From the NCBI GenBank assembly GCA_030537135.1, contig JAUNOP010000007.1:1-64000 (forward strand): a DNA stretch of 64,000 nt. The letters run 5' to 3'. The notes under the pieces are model-generated. The model saw nothing but the letters and a program-made list of their open reading frames with translations, did no database searches and was not told the origin of the DNA. How positions within the stretch are numbered: position 1 is the stretch's first letter; each line of letters begins with the position of its first letter. The DNA is from Eubacteriales bacterium (GTDB taxonomy: Bacteria > Bacillota > Clostridia > Lachnospirales > Lachnospiraceae). This document shows, piece by piece, positions 46,594 through 55,226 of the stretch. A program made the translations under genes and the position numbers.

Positions 46594-47426
46594 AAACTCT
46601 TGTAAAAATATTGGTTGGTCTTTTGGCTCTTGTGGTTCTGTCCCCGGTTTTGTTTTTGCTTACTGGCTCTCTCATGGGAGATGGGGAGCTTCAGACCGCC
46701 CTTGGCCCTGCGCTTACCCAGATGGAAGGCTATGCCTTCTTTAGATTCCTCCCCAGGTACCCCACCCTCGCCTCCTATGCAGGACTTCTTCTTGACACAC
46801 CTTCTTTTTTTGTGATGTTCTGGAACTCTGTAAAGCTTACAGGGGCGATTCTCATTGGACAGCTCTTTGTGGGAACGCCGGCTGCCTGGGCGTTTGCACA
46901 GTATCGTTTTCCAGGAAAAAGGCTTTTGTTTTTATTGTATATTCTTCTTATGATGATGCCCTTTCAGGTGATGATGCTGTCAAACTATCTGGTCCTTGAC
47001 AGCTTCTCCCTTCTGGACACGCATGAGGGGATTATTCTTCCGGCAGTGTTTTCTACATTTCCAGTGTTTATTATGTATCGCTTTTTTCAGGGAATTCCAA
47101 AGGCTCTTTTGGATGCGGCAAGGCTTGACGGAGCCGGAGATTTCCGACTGTTCTGGAATATAGGAATTCCCCTGGGTGCGCCGGGGATTTTTTCTGTGCT
47201 TGTGCTCGGATTTCTGGAATATTGGAACCTTCTGGAGCAGCCTATGGCTTTTTTGAAGACAAAGGCCCTGTGGCCCTTGTCTTTGTTTCTTCCAAATCTG
47301 GATTTGTCCAGGGCAGGAGTCGCCTTTGCAGCCTCGGCAGTGGCGATGATACCAGCTGTGCTGGTATTTCTGTCCGGACAGGAATATTTGGAGCAGGGAA
47401 TTCTTGCAGCAGCAGTAAAGGAGTAA
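46590..47426 (+). CDS. CUT1 sugar ABC transporter permease (MalG-like)
   Basis: A 278-residue permease with six helices: SPVLFLLTGSLMGDGEL near the start, AAWAFAQYRFPGKRLLFLLYILLMMMPFQVMML, and the EAA loop DAARLDGAGDFRLFWNIGIPLGAPG. It overlaps the preceding permease by 4 bp (ATGA) with AAAGGAGG before it, so the two are coupled. The cognate binding protein is probably the lipoprotein at 41317-43668. Confidence 0.92.
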   Translation: MKTLVKILVGLLALVVLSPVLFLLTGSLMGDGELQTALGPALTQMEGYAFFRFLPRYPTLASYAGLLLDTPSFFVMFWNSVKLTGAILIGQLFVGTPAAWAFAQYRFPGKRLLFLLYILLMMMPFQVMMLSNYLVLDSFSLLDTHEGIILPAVFSTFPVFIMYRFFQGIPKALLDAARLDGAGDFRLFWNIGIPLGAPGIFSVLVLGFLEYWNLLEQPMAFLKTKALWPLSLFLPNLDLSRAGVAFAASAVAMIPAVLVFLSGQEYLEQGILAAAVKE

Positions 47427-47430
47427 AGAG

Positions 47431-48750
47431 ATGAACAGACAGAAAATTATGAAATTATTGGGGATGTTTCTTGTGATAATCCTGATTTTCACCCTGCTTT
47501 CCAGGGGAGCAGACGGTCTTACAAAGGCAGGAGTACAGACAGGCGCCATTCAGAACCGCCTGATTGTTCACAGTGTAACAGGAAGCGGAAAGGTAGAGGG
47601 CTGTGAAACACAGGCAGTGTTCGCTCCTTCTGGACGAAGAATACAAAAGCTCTATGTGACAGAAGGACAGATGGTGACAAAGGGAGAACCTCTTTTTCAG
47701 GTAGATGTAACAGAGCTTTCGGATGCGATGGAGAAGCTTGAGCAGGAGATACAAGCTCTGGAGCTTACAAAGGCAGACCTTGAAAGCGGCAGGGGGCTTG
47801 CAGAGGAAGAAAAGCAGAGAAGTATAGAGCGGGCAGAGCAGGACTATCAGCTTACCCTGGAAAAAGGAGACATTTCCATAGGGGATGCACAGGATAATTA
47901 TCAGACAGGAATCAATAAGCTGAATGCCATGTACGCAGCCGGAAGCAGTGCAGAGGAAATTCAGGCGCAGAGAGAGCAGGTAAATGCTCTGCGCCAGACG
48001 CTCAACCAGACCATTATTCAGAGAAATGATTCTGTGAAAGCAGCGGAGAGAGCCCTGGAGGACGCAAAAGAGCAAAGCGCCTCGGATAGTACTCTTGAGA
48101 AAACAGGTCTGGAGCTTTTGGCAAAGCAAAAGGAGCAGAGAGAGCTTTGTGTTTTGCGCGAAGGAAACGGGGAGATTCTATGCCCTGAGGACGGTCTTCT
48201 CAGCTCCCTGCAAATTTCCCTTGGAGGAAGAACCTCTGATGAGGCGGCGGCAATTTTGACTCTTTCTGACGGCTCCTTCCGTGTAAAGGGAAGCGCAGCA
48301 AAGGAACAGGAGAAATATCTCTCAGAGGGCGCAGAGGCGATTCTGAGAAAGGGAAGCCGTACCATCGAGGGCGCGGTGGTGGAGGAGCTTTCCATGAACA
48401 CAGACAGCTCCCTTATAGAAATCACGCTCTCTGTGCCTTCTGGGGATGTGAAGCTTGGAGATTTGGTTGAATTCACTGTGTCTGTGCAGGAGGGACCATA
48501 TGCTGCCTGCATTCCTCTGGAAGCTCTTCATGAGAATCAGGGAGAGAGCTTTGTGTATGTCCTGGAGACTGCATCTTCTGTTCTTGGGGAAGAGCTTGTG
48601 GCAAGGAAAAAAACGGTGCAGGTGCTGGACAAGAACGAAAGCTTTGCTGCTCTTAGTCAGGGAGGAGTCTCTGTTTCAGACAGAATCATTGTGAGCGCAG
48701 ACAGAGAAATACAAAATGGAAGCAGAGTGCGTGTGGAGGAAGGAGAGTGA
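47431..48750 (+). CDS. HlyD-type adaptor in the sugar-permease operon
   Basis: A 439-residue adaptor: one N-terminal membrane helix (LLGMFLVIILIFTLLS), a lipoyl half (GSGKVEGCETQAVFAPSGRR, VTEGQMVTKGEPLFQVD), a long coiled coil (~95-235, rich in Glu, Gln, Lys), the second half (EGNGEILCPEDGLLSSL) and a beta-barrel with a membrane-proximal domain. Adaptors of this type work with MacB/FtsX exporters, not with sugar importers, so its place 4 bp after MalG-like permease is unusual. It has no Walker motifs. Confidence 0.85.
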   Translation: MNRQKIMKLLGMFLVIILIFTLLSRGADGLTKAGVQTGAIQNRLIVHSVTGSGKVEGCETQAVFAPSGRRIQKLYVTEGQMVTKGEPLFQVDVTELSDAMEKLEQEIQALELTKADLESGRGLAEEEKQRSIERAEQDYQLTLEKGDISIGDAQDNYQTGINKLNAMYAAGSSAEEIQAQREQVNALRQTLNQTIIQRNDSVKAAERALEDAKEQSASDSTLEKTGLELLAKQKEQRELCVLREGNGEILCPEDGLLSSLQISLGGRTSDEAAAILTLSDGSFRVKGSAAKEQEKYLSEGAEAILRKGSRTIEGAVVEELSMNTDSSLIEITLSVPSGDVKLGDLVEFTVSVQEGPYAACIPLEALHENQGESFVYVLETASSVLGEELVARKKTVQVLDKNESFAALSQGGVSVSDRIIVSADREIQNGSRVRVEEGE

Positions 48751-48755
48751 AAGGC

Positions 48756-49766
48756 ATGGCACAAGGGAGAAGGCTTTGGAAAAAGCTTGCCCTGCTCTGT
48801 ATACTTCTTATCCTCTATACAGCAGCGGTCAGAGGATGGGACGACGCAGAGGGGAGTCTGTGGATTGTACTTACAGGAACATTTCCCGGCTATGAACAGG
48901 CAGCAACTGTTCTGAAGGCAGAGGAAGGGCAGGAAGAACCCTTTGCTGTCTGCTTTTATGAAGGGATGGGATGGCAGGAAATCCAGGAAAAGGAAACAGG
49001 CAGGACTCTCACAGCAGAAGCGGGGATGCTTCTGGGAAAGGGGAGGCTCTATCACCCCAGGTTAAAGGAGGCTCTTCTTGAAGATGACAGGGCGGTGATT
49101 ATAAGCTCTGATATTGCATGGACTCTGTGGGGAAGCAGAGAAGTGCAGGGAAAAGAAATTTTGTGGAGAGATAAGACCTATGTTGTAAGTCAGGTGCTTT
49201 CTGACAAGGGAAGCTTTTTTCTTGTCAAGGGAAGAGAAGGCTTTGGGAGCTTTCATACAATTCTTATGGAAAGCAGGGGAACGCAGAGTGAGTCTGTGCA
49301 GATTCGGAATTTTCTTATAAGAAATGCTCTGACAGGAGAGAGAGCGGACATCCGCCTCCTTCAGATACTGATAAAGGGGCTCCTGTATGCAATTCCGGCA
49401 GGGATGCTTGTGATGTTTTTACAAATGCTTGGCGCAGAAGCAAGAGACAAGGAAAACACGCGTATTGTGCGGATAAGCTGTCTGGGATTTGCCGTTTTGA
49501 CAGCAGTGGGCACGGCTTGGCTGGTGTTTAAAGACTTTTCATGGCCAAAGGAATGGATTCCGAATAGATGGGCGGACTTTTCCTTTTGGGGAGAGAAATA
49601 CAGGGAGCTTTGCACCTCCATGCGGTATTATTTTCGCACAGCTAAGACAGCAGTGCAGGTAAGGGAGCTTATCCAAATTGCAAGAACAATGGCGCTGTCT
49701 CTTACAGCGCTGCTTTTAGAGATTTTCATGTATGGGCAGAGGTTGACTGAAGAACCCGGACATTGA
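48756..49766 (+). CDS. MacB/FtsX-like membrane protein without ATPase partner
   Basis: A 336-residue membrane protein with the MacB topology: TM1 (LALLCILLILYTAAV), an extracellular ~170-residue part resembling MacB_PCD (AVIISSDIAWTLWGSREVQGKEILWRDKTYVVSQVL), then three C-terminal helices (LLYAIPAGMLVMFLQML, LGFAVLTAVGTAWLVF, IARTMALSLTALLLEIFMY). The FtsX coupling-loop sequence E-I-G-x-x-x-A-x-G is not recognisable, so it may not be ATP driven. It is coupled to the adaptor (GTG at 48747 overlaps its stop; ATG 48756 is better spaced from AGGAG). Function unknown. Confidence 0.7.
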   Translation: MAQGRRLWKKLALLCILLILYTAAVRGWDDAEGSLWIVLTGTFPGYEQAATVLKAEEGQEEPFAVCFYEGMGWQEIQEKETGRTLTAEAGMLLGKGRLYHPRLKEALLEDDRAVIISSDIAWTLWGSREVQGKEILWRDKTYVVSQVLSDKGSFFLVKGREGFGSFHTILMESRGTQSESVQIRNFLIRNALTGERADIRLLQILIKGLLYAIPAGMLVMFLQMLGAEARDKENTRIVRISCLGFAVLTAVGTAWLVFKDFSWPKEWIPNRWADFSFWGEKYRELCTSMRYYFRTAKTAVQVRELIQIARTMALSLTALLLEIFMYGQRLTEEPGH

Positions 49767-49784
49767 CCTTGCTATGCGCGATAA

Positions 49785-49831
49785 GTCCGGCAGGCGGCTG
49801 CCATGCTTGCATGAGCAGACATCTGCCGGAC
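49785..49831. repeat. Inverted repeat downstream of the MacB-like gene
   Basis: GTCCGGCAG (49785-49793) and CTGCCGGAC (49823-49831) are perfect 9 bp arms around a further small stem (GCCATGC region). It may stop transcription of the plus-strand operon. Confidence 0.5.
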
Positions 49832-49878
49832 AACGGACAGCGAACAGCGTTGACTGTGAGCTGCCCGCAATATCGCGG

Positions 49879-49907
49879 CGGATAGGAAAACTGGCTTCCC
49901 CTATCCG
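49879..49907. terminator. Hairpin between convergent operons
   Basis: CGGATAGG (49879-49886) and CCTATCCG (49900-49907) pair, extended inside by GGAA/CTTCC. It ends 3 bp from the stop of the minus-strand LUD gene. Confidence 0.5.
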
Positions 49908-49909
49908 AT

Positions 49910-50545
49910 TCAGAATCCAAGTTTTTCGTCTGTCAGGACGATGGTGATTCTTCCGGGGATCCTGGACATTCTTGTAATTAGAATCTCACAGCAGATGCAG
50001 TCAGGACTCAGACAGTCTGCGCACAGACCGGTTGCCGCGCAGGGAGTATTGGCATTCACTCGCAGAGCGTTTGGCGGCGCTGCCATTGTACGGATTCGGT
50101 TCACAGCTTCCTCCACGGTGCTGCACATTTTGTCCATGCTTGCCAGAACAATGACCTTTGCCGGACCGTGGGCAAGACAGGCAACCCGGTTTGCTGCTCC
50201 GTCAATATTGACCAGCTCGCCGCCCTTTGTGAAGGCATTTGTACTCATAAGATAATAATCGGAACAGACGATTTTGCCGTAGAGTCTTCTTGCCTCTTCC
50301 GGCGTTTTGGCGCTCTTTCTGTCGATTACCTCATAATTTCCTTCCTTGACAGCGCGGATGACGCCGGCCTCTTCCATGGATTCGCTGCCTCCCCAGGAGA
50401 CTGAGGAGCCTTCTGGAATCAGGGAGAGGATGTATTCACGGGCTTTGTCTGCACTTTCACAATAGCAGAAATTCATTCCTCTTTTTTCAAAATTTTTTGC
50501 CAGAGCCTTTGCAGCCTTTGCGTGGCTTTCACTGATATATGTCAT
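49910..50545 (-). CDS. LUD-domain protein (LutC/YkgG family)
   Basis: A 211-residue LUD (lactate utilisation) domain protein: VSWGGSESMEEAGVI, KIVCSDYYLMSTNAFTKGGELVNIDGAANRVACLAHGP (the conserved nucleotide-type fold segment) and a C-terminal Cys cluster CAATGLCADCLSPDCICCEI, which looks like an iron-sulfur or zinc site. The single-gene Clostridia form lacks lutA/lutB neighbours, so a lactate role is not supported here. ATG 50545 behind GGAGGAATAAAT is chosen over a frame running to 50797. Confidence 0.85.
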   Translation of the reverse strand: MTYISESHAKAAKALAKNFEKRGMNFCYCESADKAREYILSLIPEGSSVSWGGSESMEEAGVIRAVKEGNYEVIDRKSAKTPEEARRLYGKIVCSDYYLMSTNAFTKGGELVNIDGAANRVACLAHGPAKVIVLASMDKMCSTVEEAVNRIRTMAAPPNALRVNANTPCAATGLCADCLSPDCICCEILITRMSRIPGRITIVLTDEKLGF

Positions 50546-50677
50546 ATTTATTCCTCCTGATAGTGGCGCTGCACTGCACAGACAGGCAGTATAAAACACC
50601 TCGCAGGGTGGCAGTCTGTTTGTACAATGCAGATCATTTTTTGAGAATTGCGCAGGCACAGAGCAATTTTCCTTATA

Positions 50678-50706
50678 ATTATAGCACGAAAGTTTTATAT
50701 TTTCAA
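50678..50706 (-). promoter_or_regulatory. Minus-strand promoter of the LUD gene
   Basis: On the minus strand TTGAAA (50706-50701), 17 bp, TATAAT (50683-50678). Its -35 abuts the -35 of the opposite promoter. Confidence 0.8.
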
Positions 50707-50735
50707 TTGAGGTATCAGGGAAAGTGTGATAGAAT
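50707..50735 (+). promoter_or_regulatory. Plus-strand promoter of the degV-like gene
   Basis: TTGAGG (50707-50712), 17 bp, TAGAAT (50730-50735). The two -35 boxes lie side by side, so polymerase or a regulator bound at one could affect the other. Confidence 0.65.
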
Positions 50736-50853
50736 ATATCTGCCGCAAAACAGCGGCCCATGAACAGTAACATTTGTTTACAGCAGACATACTGCAAAGA
50801 AGAATCTGACAGCCATGAGCCATTTCAGACATGTGTATGAATGAAGGTGAGAC

Positions 50854-51765
50854 ATGGCTCTGTTTAAGAAGATAAAAGAAAGCGAGGATAAGATGGAAAA
50901 AATAGCAGTTGTAACCGACAGCAACAGCGGCATTACACAGGAACAGGCCAGAGAGCTGGGAATTTTTGTGCTTCCTATGCCTTTTTTTATTGATGATATC
51001 ATGTATCTGGAGGGAATTACCCTGAGTCAGGAGGAATTCTATGAGAGACTCAAGGGAGATGCAAGCATCAGCACCTCACAGCCTGCTCCGTCAGAGGTAT
51101 GCGGCTTGTGGGACAGCCTCCTTAAGGAATATACACAGGTGGTACATATCCCTATGTCAAGCGGACTGAGCGCCTCCTGTGAGACAGCCATGGGTCTTGC
51201 AAAGGACTATGACGGCAGAGTGCAGGTGGTGGACAACCAGCGGATTTCTGTGACGCAGAGACAGTCTGTCCTGGATGCTCTGGAGCTTATCCGGGCAGGA
51301 AAGGACGCGGGGGAGGTCAAGGCAGCTCTTGAAAAGGAGAAGCTGGAGGCCAGCATCTATATTACTCTGGAGACTCTGAAATATCTCAAAAAGGGCGGAA
51401 GAATCACTCCGGCGGCAGCAGCCATAGGAACAGTTCTGAATCTGAAGCCTGTTCTGCAGATTCAGGGAGAGAAGCTGGATGCCTACACAAAGGTACGCGG
51501 CAAGAAACAGGCAAAGAAGGCTATGCTCAGAGCCATGCACAATGACCTTGAGAAAAGGTTTGCCAAATATACAGCTTCAGGAGAGATAGTTCTCCAGGCA
51601 GCTTATGCGGGAAATCCAGAGGAGGCAGAAGAGTTCAAAAAGGAAGTGGAAGCAGAATTTCCGAATTTTGGGGAAATTCACATGGATCCTCTGTCCTTGA
51701 GCGTGGCCTGCCACATTGGGTATGGAGCCCTGGCAATTACCTGTACTAAGAAGATTACGGTTTAA
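50854..51765 (+). CDS. DegV family fatty-acid-binding protein
   Basis: A 303-residue DegV protein: IAVVTDSNSGITQEQARELGIFVLPM, the fatty-acid-contacting STSQPAPSE loop, MSSGLSASCETAM, and LKYLKKGGRITPAAAAIGTVLNLKP. These cytoplasmic proteins bind fatty acids and, in some Firmicutes, serve the FakA kinase as FakB. ATG 50854 (AGGTGA) and ATG 50893 (GAGG, giving the standard MEKIAVVTDS start) are both plausible. A TGAACAGTAAC repeat fragment (50761-50771) lies in its leader. Confidence 0.9.
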   Translation: MALFKKIKESEDKMEKIAVVTDSNSGITQEQARELGIFVLPMPFFIDDIMYLEGITLSQEEFYERLKGDASISTSQPAPSEVCGLWDSLLKEYTQVVHIPMSSGLSASCETAMGLAKDYDGRVQVVDNQRISVTQRQSVLDALELIRAGKDAGEVKAALEKEKLEASIYITLETLKYLKKGGRITPAAAAIGTVLNLKPVLQIQGEKLDAYTKVRGKKQAKKAMLRAMHNDLEKRFAKYTASGEIVLQAAYAGNPEEAEEFKKEVEAEFPNFGEIHMDPLSLSVACHIGYGALAITCTKKITV

Positions 51766-51781
51766 ATAAAAGGAGTCAGAA

Positions 51782-53548
51782 ATGAAGAAGATGATGGAAC
51801 TTCTGGAAGCAGAGCTTTCCTCTGCTTTTGAGGCCGCAGGCTATGATCCTTCCTATGGAAGGGTGACAGCCTCCAACCGGCCGGATTTGTGTGAATACCA
51901 GTGCAATGGAGCCATGGCAGGGGCAAAGACCTATCACAAGGCTCCGATTATGATAGCCTCGGACGTGGCGGCAAAATTACATGAAAGCCCTGTGTTCTCC
52001 ATGGTTGAGGCAGTAAAGCCCGGATTTATCAACCTGAAAATAAGAGAGGATTTTCTGGCAGAGTATCTGCGCGATATGCAGGCAGACGAGCTTCTGGGCG
52101 TTTCAAGGGCAAAGACGCCTAAGACAATTATTCTTGATTATGGCGGCCCAAATGTGGCAAAGCCGCTTCATGTGGGACATTTGCGTTCAGCAATCATCGG
52201 AGAGAGCATCAAGCGCATCTGCCGTTTTATGGGGCATAAGGTTATCGGAGACGTACATCTGGGAGACTGGGGACTTCAGATGGGACTCATTATCACAGAG
52301 CTTCGCCGCAGAGCGCCAGAGCTGGTGTATTTTCAGGAGGACTATGAAGGGGCATATCCAGAGGAGCCTCCCTTTACCATAGGAGAGCTGGAGGAAATCT
52401 ATCCAGCTGCCAGCGCCCGCTCAAAGGAGGATGAGGAATTCAGAAACGAAGCGCTTCTGGCTACGCATCTTCTTCAGCAGGGAAAACGAGGCTATATGGC
52501 GCTCTGGAATCATATCATGAATGTGTCTGTGCCGGATCTGAAGAGAAACTATGACAGCCTCTCCGTGGAATTTGACATCTGGAAAAAGGAGTCTGACGCG
52601 CAGCCCTATATTCCGGACATGGTGAAGCGCATGAAGGAGGAGGGCTTTGCCTATGAGAATCAGGGCGCTCTTGTTGTGGATGTGAAGGAAGAGAACGATA
52701 CAAAGGAAATTCCGCCCTGCATGATTCTAAAGTCTGACGGCTCCTCCCTGTATACGACCACAGATCTGGCTACGATTGTGGAGAGAAGAAAGCTTTTTGA
52801 CCCGGATGAAATCCTGTATGTGGTGGACAAGCGCCAGGAGCTGCACTTTATTCAGGTGTTCCGCTGCGCGAGAAAGACAGGTCTTGTGAAGGATGAGACA
52901 AAGCTTTCCTTCCTGGGCTTTGGAACAATGAACGGCAGGGACGGAAAGCCCTTTAAGACCCGTGAGGGCGGCGTGATGCGTCTGGAAAACCTTATCAGGG
53001 AGATTGACGAGGAAATGTTCCGAAAGATTGTGGAAAATCGCAGCGTAAAGGACACGGACGCAAGAAAGACAGCCGAGCAGGTGGGGCTTGCCGCCATTAA
53101 ATACGGAGATCTTTCCAATCAGGCGACAAAGGATTATATCTTTGACGTAGACCGCTTTACTTCCTTTGAAGGAAATACCGGTCCCTATATCCTGTATACG
53201 ATTGTCAGAATTCATTCCATTCTTTCCAGATTCGAGGAGGCAGGAGGAAGCCTTGCACAGGGAAGGATAGAACCTGCGGCGAGCGAGGGAGAGAAGAACC
53301 TTATGAAGGAGCTTATCCGTTTTGCGCCAACCGTGGAGAGCGCTTATGAGGAGAAGGCTCCGCATAAAATCTGTGCTTACATTTACGATGTATCCAATGC
53401 TTTTAACAGCTTTTACCATGATACCAAGATTCTCAGTGAGGAGAATGCTATGCAGAAGCAGTCATGGATTCGGCTTTTGTGCCTGACAAAGAAGGTACTG
53501 ACAATAGCCATTGATCTTCTTGGCTTCTCAGCACCAGAGAGAATGTAA
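51782..53548 (+). CDS. argS: Arginine--tRNA ligase
   Basis: A 588-residue class I synthetase charging tRNA-Arg. After the N-terminal Add-1 domain comes GGPNVAKPLHVGHLRSAIIG with the HIGH motif (H-V-G-H), then LGDWGLQMG, KSDGSSLYTTTDLATI, GKPFKTREGGVMRL (the region that replaces KMSK), and a helical DALR anticodon domain ending SAPERM. AAAGGAG is 8 bp upstream; it is 16 bp downstream of degV and likely cotranscribed. Confidence 0.95.
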   Translation: MKKMMELLEAELSSAFEAAGYDPSYGRVTASNRPDLCEYQCNGAMAGAKTYHKAPIMIASDVAAKLHESPVFSMVEAVKPGFINLKIREDFLAEYLRDMQADELLGVSRAKTPKTIILDYGGPNVAKPLHVGHLRSAIIGESIKRICRFMGHKVIGDVHLGDWGLQMGLIITELRRRAPELVYFQEDYEGAYPEEPPFTIGELEEIYPAASARSKEDEEFRNEALLATHLLQQGKRGYMALWNHIMNVSVPDLKRNYDSLSVEFDIWKKESDAQPYIPDMVKRMKEEGFAYENQGALVVDVKEENDTKEIPPCMILKSDGSSLYTTTDLATIVERRKLFDPDEILYVVDKRQELHFIQVFRCARKTGLVKDETKLSFLGFGTMNGRDGKPFKTREGGVMRLENLIREIDEEMFRKIVENRSVKDTDARKTAEQVGLAAIKYGDLSNQATKDYIFDVDRFTSFEGNTGPYILYTIVRIHSILSRFEEAGGSLAQGRIEPAASEGEKNLMKELIRFAPTVESAYEEKAPHKICAYIYDVSNAFNSFYHDTKILSEENAMQKQSWIRLLCLTKKVLTIAIDLLGFSAPERM

Positions 53549-53560
53549 GAAAAACCTACA

Positions 53561-53607
53561 ACAAACAGCATCTTTTGCGCTTAAAGGCTGCAAAAGATGC
53601 TGTTTGT
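53561..53607 (+). terminator. Terminator after argS
   Basis: ACAAACAGCATCTTTTGC (53561-53578) and GCAAAAGATGCTGTTTGT (53590-53607) form a perfect 18 bp stem with an 11 nt loop, followed by a T-rich tract. Confidence 0.85.
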
Positions 53608-53707
53608 TTATCCTCTTCCAGCAAGAAGACTCCGACCTCTAAGGTGGGAGATGAATTGCGTCCGTTATCATACAACATTTCTCATAGGATAAAGCCCTCC
53701 GGGAAAT

Positions 53708-54499
53708 CTAGGATTTTCTGCGAAAACGCCGGGAGCCTCTGACAAAGTGGTAAAAGCCTCCGATTATGCCTGCAAGCATGGCAATCATCAGAATGCTGTA
53801 CACAGAAAGGAGAAGCTCATTCTCCAAAATATATGTCCCATACAAAGAGACAATGGTTGACCACAGATTGGCTCCCATGTGTACAAGAATGCTGGCAAGG
53901 GGGCTTCCTGTCCATTCTATTACGAGGGCCAGGATACAGCCCATGACTGCTGCATACAGAAACTGCACAACATTTCCGTGATAGAGGCCGAAGAGAACAG
54001 AGGAAATGAAAACAGCCGCTTTGACTCCAGTCCAGTCTCTGAGCCTTTTATAAATCAGCCACCGGAACACCAGCTCCTCGGAAAGCGGCGCTGCCAGAGC
54101 GCTCCACAGGAAGATGACAACAGGACTGTGAGCGGACCAGATGGCGTCCATGCTTTCTGTGTACTGAGGAAAACGGTTAAAAAGCTGAAGGACATTAAGG
54201 AGCATGTTCAGGTATTGGGAAAGCCCCATTCCCATGAAAAGAAGCAGGGCCGCATTGCCCATGGAAAGCTGCTGCCAGGAAATACAGGGACATATACCAC
54301 GCTTTTTCTGGTCCCTCTGGAAGAGCCACAAGGTAAAGGGAACGGATATAAGGGTCCCTGCAAGATTGATATAGAGCAGCCAGGAGGACGGAAGGGCTCT
54401 CTGCTGCGAAGTCATGAGAAACAGCACAGGAAGAGTGGCAACTGCCTGGATGCCTGCAAAATGAATTCCAATAGGATACAGAATTTTCCACACCCTCAT
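53708..54499 (-). CDS. CPBP family intramembrane glutamic protease
   Basis: A 263-residue protein with about eight membrane helices. APLSEELVFRWLIYKRL carries the E-E-x-x-x-R motif, LFGLYHGNVVQFLYA the second (F-x-x-x-H) and VHMGANL the last (H-x-x-x-N), the signature of CPBP/Abi proteases related to Rce1. Roles include processing of prenylated or peptide substrates and bacteriocin self-immunity. The start has only a weak ribosome binding site, 26 bp after the HAD gene, suggesting coupled translation. Confidence 0.9.
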   Translation of the reverse strand: MRVWKILYPIGIHFAGIQAVATLPVLFLMTSQQRALPSSWLLYINLAGTLISVPFTLWLFQRDQKKRGICPCISWQQLSMGNAALLLFMGMGLSQYLNMLLNVLQLFNRFPQYTESMDAIWSAHSPVVIFLWSALAAPLSEELVFRWLIYKRLRDWTGVKAAVFISSVLFGLYHGNVVQFLYAAVMGCILALVIEWTGSPLASILVHMGANLWSTIVSLYGTYILENELLLSVYSILMIAMLAGIIGGFYHFVRGSRRFRRKS

Positions 54500-54525
54500 A
54501 GGAAACGATGGTTTCTTTTGAGGGC

Positions 54526-55173
54526 TCAGAAGAAAAAATCAGCCAGCTCTTGCACAGTGCGCACGATCTTTAAGGGCTGGGCAGCTGCCAGCTCTTCCTC
54601 GGTTCCATAGCCATAGCCTGCGCACACACATTCTATCCCGCATTCTCTGGCTCCAAGTACGTCATGCTCCTTGTCTCCGACCATAATGACCTCACAGGGA
54701 GAAATCGAGGGACCAAGCCTTCTGAGGGCTTCTCTGATTACCTCGGCCTTTCTGGTCCGCTGACCGTTCATCTCGCTTCCGACAATGACAGAGAATGCGT
54801 CTATAATATGAAAATGCTCGAGAATCTGAAGAACATAATGCTCTGGCTTTGAGGAGGCTACTCCCAGAATATAACCGTGTTCCTTTAAGTCAGAAAGAAG
54901 CCTGGGGATGCCCTCATATGGGCGGTTCTCATAGATGCCTGTGACAGAGTAGCGCTCTCTGTACCAGACAACTGCCTGTCTGGCCTCTTCCTCGCTCATA
55001 TTGGCGTGGATGCGAAACTGCTCCATAAGCGGCGGCCCTATGAAGCATTCCAGCTTTTTCAGGTCCGGCTCATGGATGCCGGATTTTTCCAGAGCATACT
55101 GGACACATTTTGTGATTCCCTCGCCAGATGCGGTGAGCGTTCCGTCCAGGTCAAATAAAATTACTCGATACAT
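54526..55173 (-). CDS. HAD-superfamily phosphatase (phosphoglycolate phosphatase-like)
   Basis: A 215-residue HAD hydrolase: motif I LFDLDGTLTASGEG, a small helical cap (~15-85), motif II GVASSKPEHY, motif III Lys in QRTRKAEVI, and motif IV IMVGDKEHDVLGARECGI. It resembles the PGP/Gph and YutF-like groups acting on small phosphorylated metabolites; the substrate cannot be read from sequence. ATG 55173 follows GAAAGGAAATCATAT. It is the middle gene of a kinase-HAD-CPBP operon. Confidence 0.9.
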   Translation of the reverse strand: MYRVILFDLDGTLTASGEGITKCVQYALEKSGIHEPDLKKLECFIGPPLMEQFRIHANMSEEEARQAVVWYRERYSVTGIYENRPYEGIPRLLSDLKEHGYILGVASSKPEHYVLQILEHFHIIDAFSVIVGSEMNGQRTRKAEVIREALRRLGPSISPCEVIMVGDKEHDVLGARECGIECVCAGYGYGTEEELAAAQPLKIVRTVQELADFFF

Positions 55174-55226
55174 ATATGATTTCCTTTCTGTGTTTGTGAG
55201 TGATAAGTGTAAAATAGTAAACATGA

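Noticed and set aside
49910..50797. 295-codon version of the LUD protein
   Set aside because: The extra N-terminal 84 codons cover the promoter and lack a ribosome binding site; the start at 50545 has a strong one.
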